DNA from: Pyxicephalus adspersus
Lineage: Eukaryota; Chordata; Amphibia; Anura; Pyxicephalidae
Length of the DNA: 64,000 bases
Reading direction: 5' to 3'
Assembly (NCBI RefSeq): GCF_032062135.1
Contig: NC_092866.1
Span: forward strand, 25,269,686-25,333,685
The position numbers and the translations under genes are program-made. The notes under the pieces were generated by a model. The model worked only from the letters and a program-made list of their open reading frames with translations, was not told the origin of the DNA and searched no databases. Positions 48,311 to 60,010 of this stretch are shown one piece after another; positions within the stretch are counted from its first letter, which is position 1; the number at the start of each line of letters is the position of its first letter.

Positions 48311-50554
48311 ATATGGAAGTTATATTTATGAACTTTATTTATTACTATAACTAATTATATTAGACTATATTTATTACTATAACTTTAATACTAGAACTAT
48401 ATTTATTCAAATTATTGAACATTCATTATTTTCGTCCATTTTACGCACGGTTTGCTATTCTAGCCCCAAAAATGTCTATGAACATTGACCTTCCACCCCC
48501 TATTGAACACATTTAGAACATAACCACCAACCCATCAGATTGGAACGCTTTGTTATGTTTTTTGTACTCTGGAGACATACCTGTGACTTTCTAATCACAT
48601 AAAATATTTATGTTTTAACTGCCAGAAGTACACACAAGGAGACCTTTTTCTTATGCTAAACAATTCAAATAAAAAGGGTTACTCGTATAAAATGTATTAA
48701 TGTGATTAGTTATATTGTATCTTTATGTATTACATCTACTCTTTTTTTAAGACATATTTTCTTTATTTCACACTACTGTACTTTACTCAAAACAAAAAGT
48801 TTGGCAGGACAAATTTATTTTATCCTTTTCTCACATGATAAATAAAGCTCCATCTATGATATCATAATAGGGAAAGGTGGTAGAATATATACAGCCCTGG
48901 TAATGCTTTAGGGACTAGTACTGCCATTTTACAATTACAACCTGGTAGTATATAGTGCTTTATATACATAAACTTTAGTGTTAAACACTTTTGACACTAC
49001 AGATCAATATTTAAGTTGCAGATAGACATAGCTAAATAAGAGGCTACATCTTGCAGGCATGTCTGTTAGTTTAGGTTTTTGACATTGAAAGAAATATTCC
49101 ATAATATGTTGAAAAGAAAATAAATGCATAACCATTTGCATTGTCCAGCATTCTGGAAAATCTCTATGAGAGACCTTAATCTGATTGCCTGTATCAGTTT
49201 CCCATGCACTACCAAATTTTATTTATCACTTTTATTACTGCCTGTAAAACTAGTACAAGTGCTGAGTTTTTAGTAAGCCCCAGGTAGTAGGCAGTGGAGA
49301 TACATTCACAGAGAAGCAAAATCTTCATGTAACCTTTACCTTACTAATTTCAAATCCTTTGACTTTTCACACCCAATGGACACATGATCCTTGAAACTAT
49401 TTTTTCCCAGCTGAAATTTCAATTCTATATGGAGTTTTAAAAAATCAACACATGCTATTTTACTGGAAAATACAGCCATTGGTACCACTACTATTACATT
49501 TGAAGCTAAATCATTTATTTAGTTTTTTCAGGAATGCAAATTCATAAAACCTAATTACACTTTAAATTCAGTTTGAAATCCTGGATCAGTGGTGGATGTA
49601 GGCAGTAGTGGGCCCCTGTGAAGAAATGACTTGGGGCCACCCCAATACTCCTATTATATATACCTGAATTCAATTCCAGATTCTTAAATTAGTGCTATGA
49701 ATGTACAACATAACATAATATGTTCAGGGATTTAAATAGAAAACGCAGTGGACTATGTAAAGTAACACTTACAAACCACAGCAATAAATTAATGACCAGG
49801 AGAATATAAGAGTTTTACTGGACTTTCTTGTCTAAAGGAAGAAAAAGCTCTAGCTATAAAAAAAAAATCCCGTTATGCCCCCCCCCCCCCAAAAAGGTCT
49901 CTATATATGCATCTTATAATATGAATATAATAATAATAATAAAACATAAAATATATTATAATATAATATGAAGAAAGCAATGAAGCAAAGCGTAGTGTAG
50001 TGTGGGTACTTGAGCACTGTGAACCAACTACTTAAATTCTCATAACTTTCATTCATAACTTTTAATAAAAACCATATGCTTCACTAACACTAAACCCTAA
50101 AAACAGTGGAGCACATCTAATCATTGGACTTTACTGACCCCTGAGAACTACCAACAAACAGAAACTAAAAGCGTATGTGTCACATGAGATTCTTTATTCC
50201 AAAATGTGATTATGTTTATCACCCCCAGCATCAAGATAAAATTGAATGGGAACTGCCATGAGAACTTTCTTGATCGTAGAACCCATTATATTGGATATTA
50301 TAGGGCTTTGTAATTTTCTCATGGGCCATACAATTTCCAATGTTAAAGAACATTCAAAATAATTTAAAGGACTTGACAGTTTCTAGAAACAAGTAGCATA
50401 CTGGGTCTATTCTCCTATTATTCTCAATGTAAAAATTAAAAAGATAAAGTACCTTTAAAAAAGACTGGAGCTATGGTAGAGATAACCAATATGGAGGAAA
50501 TGGTTTGCACTTGGATAATCGAGTTTCCAATGGTTACCTGTTCCCCGCTATTAG
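48311..50554. other. AT-rich intergenic stretch
   Basis: No gene was recognised. At 49585-49650 a CAGTGGTGGATGTAGGCAG block with GGGCCCC text resembles the end of an interspersed DNA repeat, with no second end found. It also includes a 13-C homopolymer (49878-49890) and an AT/ATA simple tract (49918-49965). Confidence 0.35.
49878..49965. repeat. C13 homopolymer and AT-rich simple repeat
   Basis: Thirteen C residues followed by five A, then TAATAATAATAAT and TATAATATAATAT tracts. Low-complexity sequence. Confidence 0.85.
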
Positions 50555-51139
50555 TTCAATGGCCCATCAGTTCCTTAGACAATACCCGGGTTCCTTTGTA
50601 ACCTCTCAGACTTTTACACACCTTGACTTTGGAGTTATCTTTGATGGTTGACCACTTCTGGGTAGGATAACAACGGTCTTTAATTTTCTTTATTTGTACA
50701 CAATCTGTCTGACTATTGATTGGTCAAGTCCAAACATTTTAGAGACTTTTCCAGTTTTATGGGCATAAATACATATTTTTCTAAGGTTCTGAGAGCCTTG
50801 ATACACATCCATAAGTGTGTTGTTTGAGTGCTGAGGCTTTGCTGGATTTCTGTACTTCAATAAAACAGGGTCACACCTGATTGCCATCCTATTGATTGAA
50901 AACTATTTATATGATGATCCTAAGGATTCACTTACTTTTGCCACACACAGATATGTTATTGGATATTTTTTTCAAAAAATAGTGTACATTCCTAAATATA
51001 TAAATTTTTGTGTCATGTTTTACTAGGTTTTCTTCATATACTTTTAGGACTTGTTGGAAAATTAGATGTTGTTTTAGATTACATTCATAAAAAATATAAA
51101 ACATTTTAAATGGTTCACAAACTTTCAAGTACCACTATA
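50555..51139 (-). pseudogene. Tc1/mariner remnant: right terminal repeat and transposase N-terminal part
   Basis: On the minus strand the residues LRKICIYAHKTGKVSKMFGL followed by DQSIVRQIVYK (within 50690-50887) match the helix-turn-helix region of Tc1-like transposases, continuing out of the open frame as KIKDRCYPTQKWSTIKD. The outer end at 51113-51139 (GGTTCACAAACTTTCAAGTA then CCACTATA) is the terminal repeat of a Tc1-like family common in fish and frogs, with TA at its edge. The catalytic core is missing: homology fades near 50555, so the element is truncated and dead. Confidence 0.8.
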
Positions 51140-51364
51140 TGTGGAGGACATAGGTACACAGGGGTAAGACGGTTTTGCTAATAAAAATTAAATAGAGAGA
51201 TTTGTAACAAATTGTCAAAACAGTGAGACTGAAATTAAATGTATGCTACTATAAAAGTATAAATCAATAAACATAAGTATAAAGACATAAACATAAGTAT
51301 ACAAAGCAGAGGCAGGTTGGAGCTTTTACTGTGATCATACTACCAGAAGTGCCATGCTGTTACT

Positions 51365-51540
51365 TAAAGCAGACCTATCAATAAAATTTTTACTTTACAT
51401 AAAACAGTTGACAATGAAAAGGGATGAAGACGGCGGCGTGGGACCCAACTAAAGGCATGTCCAACGGGATCAAGGGATCTGATGAAAAAAAAGATAAGTG
51501 AGGTTTTTTTGTTTTCAATTTAGTTCCACTTGTAAACACA
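51365..51540. mobile_element. Fragment related to the AAAGCG-ended element
   Basis: AAGCAGACCTATCAATAAAA then TTTTTACTTTACATAAAACA matches the left part of the element at 30883-31343, and the right side ends TTTAGTTCCACTTGTAAAC. The central GC-richer part (GAAGACGGCGGCGTGGG) is the counterpart of GGAAGATGGCGGCGCC there, followed by AAGATAAGTGAGG in place of the donor-like site. Shorter and diverged. Confidence 0.55.
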
Positions 51541-52194
51541 ATGAGGACGCTAACTGTTTTCTCTTCTGGGCTTAGTGGTGGTGAACAGTTCTAGACTGGG
51601 ACTGGCAGTCCCACCGCCATTTTAAAACAGCACAAATGTTACTTAAAACTGCCTAATTTATAATTCATTACAGTTTTTAAAGCTTACATTTGTTAACTTG
51701 GTCTTCTTTGACTTTTGTAGGAATCATATCTCAGTAGCGGATAGAAAGGAAGCACATCTATTTAAGTTTACCAGAGGCAATTCTGTATTTCAGTTGTTTT
51801 TTTATCTTAAATTGGATAACGTATTATGTTTCGTTTCAGGAGAGTGCACATGCTGAGATTAGATGGCTATCGATGTCAGCGTTTGTCTTTGTGTCTGTTT
51901 GTCTTGTGATCAGGTAGACTCCTTTGTGTGTGAGCCCACTGACAGGGTTTGTTCTCAACTTCCATAATCATATAAAATTGTGAAGTATATTTTGCAAAAG
52001 TTGCAGATTTTAGTAGTTATCCTACTGTGTTTAATATAATTGAGGTGTTAGTATTTAGAGAATTTTTAAAGAAAAGTAAATAATTTTACCTTTTTTTTTG
52101 TCTTTTGGTTAAGCTTGATTATTTTCTATAAGCAAACCAACTATGTAACTAGATATGAGTTTAATAAGTCTAAGCAATCAGCAATTTTAGAAGG
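51541..52194. other. Intergenic sequence, no gene seen
   Basis: AT-rich unique sequence. Nothing recognised. Confidence 0.35.
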
Positions 52195-52638
52195 ACCTGT
52201 GTAAGGAACTTACCCCCCCTGCGAGCCCGCGGTGTCCCTGGGGTTCCCACCCACAGAGGGGGACGCCACAGTAGCAGGCAGCATGGCCGAGGCTGCTGCC
52301 CTGCTCGCAGCTTGTCTGTCTCTACAGGCGGAGGGATCCGCCCTGGCCAAAGTACTGTTCAGCCAGGCAGCAGCCCTCGCATCCCTTTGGATGTGGTTCC
52401 TGCTCCCAGCACTCCTTTGCAAGTGCAAAGTAGTGCACGTCCTAGGGGTACTGTGGGAAGAGGTGCGCGTGTCACCATGCGTCCCTCTTGTACCCCCCGA
52501 GGGCGTGGCACTCGGCTGCCTCGCCCTAGGGCGGGACAGAGTTAGTTTGAATTCCCTGCGGCCAATCAGCTGCAGGGGATTTACTCAGTCTCCTATCAGA
52601 CAGTGCCAGGTGGCGCAAGGTGATTGGTCATCCTGGCC

Positions 52639-52646
52639 ATTTAAGG
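52639..52646 (+). promoter_or_regulatory. TATA-like box of the solo LTR
   Basis: ATTTAAGG lies about 12 bp downstream of an inverted CCAAT box (ATTGG). Its position inside a 785-bp LTR, about 280 bp before AATAAA, fits a U3/R boundary. Activity is unknown. Confidence 0.4.
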
Positions 52647-52923
52647 AGAGCCTGTCCATTACACCATTGCCCGCTATAGCCTCTGTTACCACAGTGTGCT
52701 TGGGTGTGTCTTTGTGTATGTTAAACTTTATCTGCTTGTCATCTCCTCAGTGACCGGGTCTGAATCTAACTCTGGTTGAACTCTGCCAGCCCTGACCTCG
52801 GATTGTTATTGACCATTCTGCCTGCTGCCAGCCCTGACCTCGGATTGTTACTGACCTGCATTTGCCTTATCCTTCTGTACCTTGCTTGATTGAAATTAAC
52901 CCTTGCTGTGCTGTGCTGTTTTG

Positions 52924-52929
52924 AATAAA
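52924..52929 (+). terminator. Polyadenylation signal of the solo LTR
   Basis: AATAAA lies 55 bp before the LTR end, the usual position for an R/U5 signal. Confidence 0.5.
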
Positions 52930-53218
52930 CCTGATTCAAGGATATCTGGAGTTGGTTGTGGTTTGTGTGCCCAGGCGCATTACAGCCTGGGGGACAAGCA
53001 TACTCATTTTGTCTACCTCTTTGCAGCTACCTGAATACTTTACTTGGTTTTTCACATTCTTTTGCTTACCCACTTTTTTAATTGTTACTTTTTTGAGACG
53101 TGAAATTTCCTACCCTAGTAATTAAATTGCACATTTCTGATGGTGTTAGACTTATTTTTGCACCGCTACACTATGTTTATGCACTTTATTGTTGGGCATT
53201 TTTATTTTTACAATATAA

Positions 53219-53426
53219 GGGCTGGATTTATAAAAGCTTTCCAAGGCTGGACAATACACTTTCTTCAGTGAAACTGGGTGATATAGCAAACCTGGAATGA
53301 ATTTCCAAAAAGTTAGCAAATGTTTTCAATCTTGGACCAGATTCATTCCAGGTTTACTAGATCACCCAGCTTCACTGATGAAAGTGTATCCTCTCAAGCC
53401 TGGGAGAGCTTTATTAAATCAGGCCC
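53219..53426. mobile_element. Inverted-repeat MITE family A, copy 7
   Basis: The left end is GGGCTGGATTTATAAAAGC and the right end is GAGAGCTTTATTAAATCAGG. Both arms are present with a short centre. It lies about 150 bp from the 3' side of the minus-strand LINE fragment. Confidence 0.85.
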
Positions 53427-53574
53427 ATTTTTTCCAATGATCTTCATATTTATTCTCTTCTGTGGCTCAAAAAACTATATTAAGAAAAGTACTTTAAATA
53501 AAACCCATCTCACCCATAACCAGGTTCAAAGTTACCAAATACAAACATTGCCTACAATAAATGAGTAAACCACT

Positions 53575-55230
53575 GAGTTTTTTCTGCATTCAAACTAAGA
53601 AGCCACACCCCATAGTCATTTTTGTTTAGCACATCCACAATGTCCATTGTCTGCCTCCTGTTATCTACCACCTGGCGGCAGGCCAAAGGCCCCACTTGGC
53701 CCTTGTTAATAATAGCAGGCAGATAAGCAACAAGGAGAGTTGATGAGTGCTATGGGTGGATAGCTAGAAGGACACGAGCTGTGGGTCATTGCCTGGTTCA
53801 GGAAACACAGATTTGTAGGAATGAAGCATAGATCGTGAAATTGGGGCCCCTTTTAAAAAGTCGTTAAATAGGGAGGTGTAATGTGGTATTAGAGTGGAGG
53901 AAAATATAATAAAATAGCTATAGGAGAATCTGTCCAGACCTGGGGCTTTATGTATTGGTAGGTTTTTAATGGTAAGGGCTACCTCCGCTACAGTGACAGG
54001 CTCAAATAAGAGCGGTCACTGCTAAAACTTCAAGAGCAGGAAGGGAACAATTGGCCAGATAATCAATTATACTGGAGGCACTGTGAGTTGTGCACTGTGG
54101 AATATAGAGATTTAAAATAGGTGTACTTCTGGCTGCTTGTTTTCCAATGTGGCGGGCCAGGAGTGAGTCCGCCTTGTTGCCTTTGTCAAAGTAGCATTGG
54201 CGCAAGTACATCAAGGACTGCTCCCCTTTATCTAGGGCCAAGACAATTCCTAACATTGATCACCCTGCGAAGTCTGGATATGGACTTCGCGGCATGTAGG
54301 TAACTCTCCAATGCTTCTAGTGAAGCCTCAAGCTGGATTCTCAGGGCTGCCTTATCTTTCCTTAACTTAGCAGATTCAGCAATACATTGCGCAAAGAGAA
54401 CTGCTTTACGTGCTTCCCATAGTGTGGACTCCTGAGGCACCGAATGGGCATTTTCTGAAAAAATAGCTTTGAGACAGTTCTGAAAAGCCATCTTAGTCGG
54501 AGAGTATTTGAGTAAGAACTCATTTAGCCACCAGTGGCACTTCTTAACCTGGCACCTTGCCTAAGTCAACTACCATCAGAATGGGGGCGTGATCCGACCA
54601 TGTAATTGGTTGACCAGAGGTGGAAGTGGTCAACCTGAGAACCGGAATGTTGACCATGAAATAGTTCAACCTAGTGTGAGTGTGATGAGGATTACAAAAG
54701 AATGTGTATTGCATGTCATTAGGGTGCTGTATGCGCCAAGCATCAAACAGCTTATGGTGATGGAGCAATCACCTAAAAACAGGTGAGGTGGGAGGTAGGG
54801 GGGGCTGTTTGTTGCTTCTAGGGAAAGGCGGTCCAGCTGGTGGGTGTGAGGTATATTAATGTCTCCACCCACCAGCAAGTATGTATGGGAAAGCGAAGTT
54901 GCTAGGCTCAGGATTCTTTCCAAAAATTTAGTTTTGGCCGAGTTAGGGGTGTAGATATTACATAAGATTACTTCTACTGAGGCCATAATGCCCTGTAATT
55001 TATAAATATATATCCACACTGTATTCCCTTAATTTAAGGTTTAGTTTCAAAGGTAATTGCTAGAGGCTCAATATTAAATGTGATGAGGGAGAGAGGACTG
55101 GTATCTATATGGTAACTGAAGGATATCTGTGCCCCTTTAGAGATGTTTATTTTGAGAGAGCATCAAATAGAGAGCATAGCTATTCTCCCCATTCCAGTGT
55201 CCCAACTGAAGTAGATTGTAAATATTTGGG
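53575..55230 (-). pseudogene. LINE ORF2 fragment, Tx1/L1-like, endonuclease plus start of reverse transcriptase
   Basis: Read on the minus strand, pieces appear in ORF2 order. The endonuclease segments are VILCNIYTPNS and LLVGGDINIPHTHQLDRLS (54666-55019), then LFDAWRIQHPND, TFFCNPHHTHTRLNYF and TWSDHAPIL (54544-54768). The linker is ESTLWEARKAVL, with helices (54228-54491), and YFDKGNKADSLLARHI (54002-54256). The reverse-transcriptase start is TIKNLPIHKAPG (about 53930-53990), followed after a deletion by QVVDNRRQTMDIVDVLNKN and LLSLNAEK (53575-53700). Several frame changes and stops separate them, and the catalytic FxDD region and the 3' end are absent. The 5' part (55020-55230) is only faintly readable. 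This is a dead, 3'-truncated copy in the opposite orientation to the fragment at 2265. Confidence 0.8.
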
Positions 55231-56684
55231 TGATAGTTCTACACTAGTAGTGGTTAGGCACACTGAATTGGACTTGTTCTAAGCTAATTTATCAAAATAA
55301 AAATATCAGTAGTTCAGTGAAATGTAATAAACTATCCTGTTCTTGTTACTTAATTTAGTCTTTAATGGCAGGAAATCTGTATGAAGTCTGTCCATTACAC
55401 TCCATCTATCTACTAAATTCTGGTAATTCTGGCAATGTAAAAGTTTTTCCTTTAGCTAAATAGTGATTGTGCTGGGATATTTCTTATTAGCACTTAAATT
55501 TGCTTTGCAAAGTTCCAAATTGTAATACACCAGTTTAAGTAGCTGTTACATGATATTTCAAAGTACATTTATTGGAAGAATATGTCTGTGCTATTACAGA
55601 AAATTATTTTTACAATGTGTAGGTTGTCTGAAGCAGCAGATCTCCAAGGTATCTTTGATATAATTTTATGCATTCTATGCCAACAAATAACAGAGGTAAC
55701 CCATCAATTAATAGGAGAGCTCTTATTCCAAAAGAAGAAAGCACAACAAGAAACATACAAGACTGAGGACATAGCACAAAAGAATTAGCTTTACAGTTTT
55801 ACTCTAATGAAGAAAAATGTCAAGTTTTTGAGCATTAAAATACTTGAAATACTTCAGAAATACCAAAGATGACAGCATGTCAACTGTTGGATGTCTATTG
55901 TTTAGCTTTGCCCAATTACCTTTCTTTAAATTTCTAGATCTTTATCACAATCACTCTGAGGCCTTGCTTTTAAGTTTTGAATGGGTGTCATAATTATGTA
56001 ATGTAACCAGTCTGGAAACCAGATTAGTAATTAACTGAACCAAACTGATCGCTGTGACTCCCAGAATACGTCGCTTTAATGTTGAACATTTACTGCAAGC
56101 TTGAAGGATTTGTTTGCTCACCCCTTGTGTGTGATGAGAGTTTTTCTCTAATTAGTTCCTAGGGGACTGCATATTCCATCAGCAGCAGAATAATTTCAAG
56201 CCTATGAAATGTGAAATGGCTTAGGCTGCTTTGGTGTTTAATTGTTTGCAACAAGTTCCAGCATCTCTTATTCCTGTATCAAGATAGTTAAGACATTGCT
56301 TTGATACAGCAAAAGTGGAATTTTCTAAAAACTGGCAATGGCGCAGCTAACTCTTCAGAAAAAAAAATCTGCAACAACCAACATCAACAGAAAGCAAGGG
56401 CTCCCGAGGCCCTGTTTATGGGATTTGTTATTAGTATCTTATGTTTATGTATGAAATTCGTACAAAATGTTGTGTTTGTGGGTCATTCAAGTCCTTCTCC
56501 ATTGGAGTAGGTCACACACCTTTGTAAGATGCTTTGCTTAGCTACTGCCTGTAAAAGCTCTACATGAAGATCAATGGAAATATGCAAACAATTTATGGAG
56601 ACATCAATCCCAGTCTATTGCACAACCTCCATACATTAACAATCACATTGTATTTAGTGCCATGAGCTTACTGTATAAGTCTTT
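55231..56684. other. Unique stretch; candidate conserved noncoding DNA at 55900-56290
   Basis: No transposon ends or repeats are visible. Bases 55900-56290 have balanced composition with cores such as GTCATAATTATG, AGTAATTAACTG, CTCTAATTAG and TTTAATTG, a look typical of vertebrate noncoding enhancers. A 68-codon frame at 55582-55788 is probably chance. Confidence 0.3.
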
Positions 56685-56890
56685 AAAGTAGAACTAAAAT
56701 GTAAAAAGAAATTGCAACCAGGTAGGTTCTTTATTGCAGAAGGCACAGGTGATGGACATACCTACCTGAACATACAGGAGATTGTAAACAGACAGGTAAG
56801 ATTGTTCCACTGCAGATGGGACATTGACTGTGCCTTCTACAATAAAAATCCTGCCTTCTTGCAGTTTTGGAATGCGGAATAACCAACAAC
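56685..56890. mobile_element. Partial short inverted-repeat element with GAACTAAA end
   Basis: The left end AAAGTAGAACTAAAATG matches the complement of the right end of the element at 3853-4112, and the interior has the same TTTATTGCAGAAGG text. The right terminal repeat was not found. A minus frame here (56694-56897) is a by-product. Confidence 0.45.
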
Positions 56891-59170
56891 TGTGCAAGTA
56901 TTGTTAACACAATATTTATCTACAATGCAAAGATTGTACAAGCCTATGTATAAACCATTTGTCCTGCTTGTCTTTTTATCTTCACCCTACGAAAAGGGCA
57001 GTCATTGTTTTTGTCATTTTTTTATATTCAGAAAAGTGCCCAAACATTCAAAAAAAAATTTTAAAGATCAATTTAACATAATAACTGTGGTAATAATCCA
57101 AAATGCACTTATAAACTGTGTAAATCTTCACATATATTTTTTAATTTACAATGCTTAAAATAGAAATCAAAAAAGTGTATAGTATTCATTTTATTTATAA
57201 AATAATATAAGAAACACATTTATCAATAATCATAACATTTTGTATTTTCTAATGTTAAAATGCAGACTTCTTCCAAATGCAATTCTGCCATTAGGGGTTA
57301 AGGACATCATCTGAACATCTAACCATGACTTAGTTTCTAACTATTTCTCAGGAGGGTGGAAATGACTATTAACCAATCTGCAAACAAGAACATTTTATAT
57401 TCCACTTTTATGCTCTAGTTGTTCAATCAAAATCTAAATAGCTGTCAAACATCAACTGAGAGCTGGAAGTTGGGTTTCAATTGAGAAGTAATCACTAAGA
57501 ATATATTTGTACCCAACCACTAAATAAAAAGAATGCTGAAAAAAATGAAAAGGCAATTGCAGCACCTCTTTATTCACATTACTATATTTCAGACTATATA
57601 GCCAAGTTTTGTGGTTCACTCTAGCATATCAGTGGAACCCAAGCAAAACTGTGTGGCACAGTGCATGGAAAATTGTAAATGCTGTAGTTAAACCCTTGTT
57701 GGATATATGTGGATGTATGCAGGTTAACTAAAGGAATAAGTGGAAGATGGAGAATGGGTAAAATCATAAAAGCAGCCACAATGCAAATGTTTCTAAATTA
57801 ATATTTTAATTTCCATCCATTCATTTCCAGGTAACCTATGTTAACATAGAGTGTTAAGGCAAGATTAAGATAAACAAAACACTTAACTGTTGCAGACTTT
57901 AAATTGTTACCAGGTAACATGTTATAACAATTAATATTATTATTATTAATATTAATAATAATAAAAATAATAAGAATAAATGCATTTTAATATTACGAAC
58001 AGAATATGAAGCAATATTATCTAATCCAGTTATGTTGTATAAATGTCTATTATTGCTATTTTTTATAAATTCCCAGGTTTAACGTTAGACCTTGTGCTGT
58101 GATACACACAATTGCTTGATATCTTATTGAACAGAGTGTTTGTCACATGATTATTTTTGCAAAAAGAAAAAAGCATTTGTATTGCTCCTTACTCTTGTTT
58201 GAACATGTTTCTATTCGATAGTTGTTTGGTCAAACACACCCTAATGTTTGAGCTCTGGCCTTACTCAAATCCAAACGTTAGAACTGCGTGGCACCCTATT
58301 TGCACAGCATGGCATTGCAAAGCACAAGTTGCTTTCTTGGCACCAGTAATTTATTAATGATTATTACTGCTGAATGTAGATATGCTGTAGTCAGAAGATT
58401 ATGGGGAAGCACTGACAGCAGCAGAAGCACCGCCATGTAGCAGGCAGAGGTCATGCGCCTAATTTAGTAAACTATTCTTCTGCTAAGACAAAGAATCTAC
58501 AGTTTGCTGCCGCCAAGTCTGGCTCAGAACAGGTCAGTAAGTCGACATTGTCTGTAAACAGGCAAATGCTGTCACTACCCTTCAAACTTCATTAAACACC
58601 CTTTAAACACCCTGAAAAAAGAAACACTTGCATCAGGGTAGGCAATCACCTTTAGTATAAGTTCTGCATGCTCCTACAACAGGTCTATCTTGGACATCCA
58701 GTAGTCTGTTGGGTCCTTCCAACTGACTCTGAAGATATCCAAGCTGGAGTTATCATATTTCTTGACCATCAACACCAAGTGCCTGCTAGATTTGCATTCT
58801 GCTGTTGGGCCCCTACCATTAGCAGGTAATTTCCTGCTGCCAATGTGCCATTTGTGCATAGGCAACTTAAAAGAACTTCCTTATAGTAAAGCATGTTGGC
58901 TGCCCTCTCCATTATTGGAATGAGATTTTTGCATTTGGGCCACGTATCATGTTAGCAGAGCAACATGAATATTAAGATACACAGCTCGTGGCTCAAGTCC
59001 CCTACTTCTGACAATTTATAATGATGTTGATCAGGAAGCACAACAGTGCCCCTGTCTTTTTCCCCCACCACAGATAATGCCTGGGTTTTGAAAAAAAAAA
59101 AAAAAATTCTTCCTCCTCCTAATGGGAAGCAATGCTACCGGAAGTGCTGAGAGTGCTCCTTTTCTTTAGC
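56891..59170. other. Intergenic stretch without supported genes
   Basis: AT-rich to about 58150, then more balanced at 58380-59170, next to tandem-array block 2. An A-run of 15 lies at 59090-59105. No recognisable gene. It includes the ATT/AAT simple repeat at 57931-57980. Confidence 0.35.
57931..57980. repeat. ATT/AAT simple repeat
   Basis: Alternating TTAATATTATTATTATTA and AATATTAATAATAATAA text, preceded by the small palindrome GTTACCAGGTAAC (57906-57918). Confidence 0.85.
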
Positions 59171-59178
59171 CCTTAGAC

Positions 59179-59476
59179 CAGTGGTCGCCAACCTTTTCGG
59201 ACCAACAGACTACTAAATCTACCAGTTCCGGACCGTGCATGCACGTGGAGCCGGGTGTCACTCAGAAACTTCCCCCATAGTGACGTCCATTACAGGTCTG
59301 AGCCTGGACACAACCTGCCCATTTCCCTGAGCCTGCGATCCATATGGGGGAAATGGTTCATGTCTCTGGCCAGTGCACCCTCCCAGTGTGATCAGGAGAG
59401 CACCGAGCCTGCTTGGGAGTGCACCAGCCAACCAAAATTGTCTCGCGGACCACTGATGGCTGGTTGGTGACCGCTG
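59179..59476. mobile_element. 298-bp hAT-type element
   Basis: The ends CAGTGGTCGCCAACC and GGTTGGTGACCGCTG are inverted repeats of hAT type. The flanks CCTTAGAC (59171-59178) and TTCTAGAC (59477-59484) agree at 5 of 8 positions, a decayed 8-bp duplication. The interior is GC-richer. It has no transposase; overlapping frames on both strands are incidental. It sits about 110 bp upstream of tandem-array block 2. Confidence 0.85.
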
Positions 59477-59582
59477 TTCTAGACCACCTCTTTAGACACA
59501 GTATGGACACATCTGGTGCTAAGATGGAATGCCAACGTAATTCCTTCAGACTGCCTGTTATGAACTGCTTCAATACAAGGTG

Positions 59583-60010
59583 TTCTACAAAATGTATTAC
59601 TGTAAAATGAGCATACACAAAGTATAAATACATGTGCTTTGTTTTTCTTGAATTTAAACAGTGAAAGGAATTTATTTTTACGACAATTTGTTCATTCTCC
59701 AATGTAAAAAAAAAATGTATGTATAAACTGTGTTACTGCAAAAATTAGCACATGCAAATTGTACTCCAGGGTTTTTTTTAGGGCTTCATAATGATAAAAT
59801 ACATTTCTTTTTATAACATGTCACCTAGATAGTGATAGGATACAACTGTAAATTCTTATTGTAAACATTAGTACAAACAATAACAAATTATTGGGAGGGT
59901 GTGGGCAGTAACAGAAATGTCTAAACATACCATTTTTTATCTTTTCTAGGGGTACAACTGCACAAACTTTGTAACTTCAGAAATGAGCAGAAGCAAGCTA
60001 TACTACATGT
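59583..60010. repeat. Degenerate tandem array, about 125-bp monomers, block 2
   Basis: The same monomer as at 23726-24850: CTACAAAATGTATTACTG then TAAAATGAGCATACACAAAG; TTTTTACGACAATTTG (59675) leading to TACTGCAAAAATTAGCACAT and GCAAATTGTA; TTTTTATAACATGTCACCTA (about 59808) leading to ACATTAGTACAAACAA; and a fourth diverged unit from about 59920 ending GAAATGAGCAGAAGCAAG. Spacing is about 133 bp and 112 bp. Same orientation as block 1. Confidence 0.75.

Larger units (their letters stand above)
52200..52984 (+). mobile_element. Solo LTR, probably Ty3/gypsy type (785 bp)
   Basis: It begins TGTAAGGAACTTACC and ends GCGCATTACA, giving the TG...CA ends with a TGTAA/TTACA inverted repeat. The flanks ACCTG (52195-52199) and GCCTG (52985-52989) match at 4 of 5 bases, fitting a 5-bp target duplication. 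In plus orientation there are CCAAT-type boxes (GGCCAATCAG near 52561; ATTGG at 52623-52627), a TATA-like ATTTAAGG (52639-52646) and AATAAA (52924-52929), as expected for U3, R and U5. A 29-bp unit with CCCTGACCTCGGATTGTTA occurs twice (about 52787 and 52830). It is far more GC-rich than the neighbourhood. The 173-codon and 77-codon frames inside are incidental. No internal retroelement genes follow, so it is a solo LTR. Confidence 0.7.

Noticed and set aside
52232..52753. 173-codon frame and overlapping frames
   Set aside because: They lie inside the GC-rich solo LTR, where stops are rare; no protein family resemblance.
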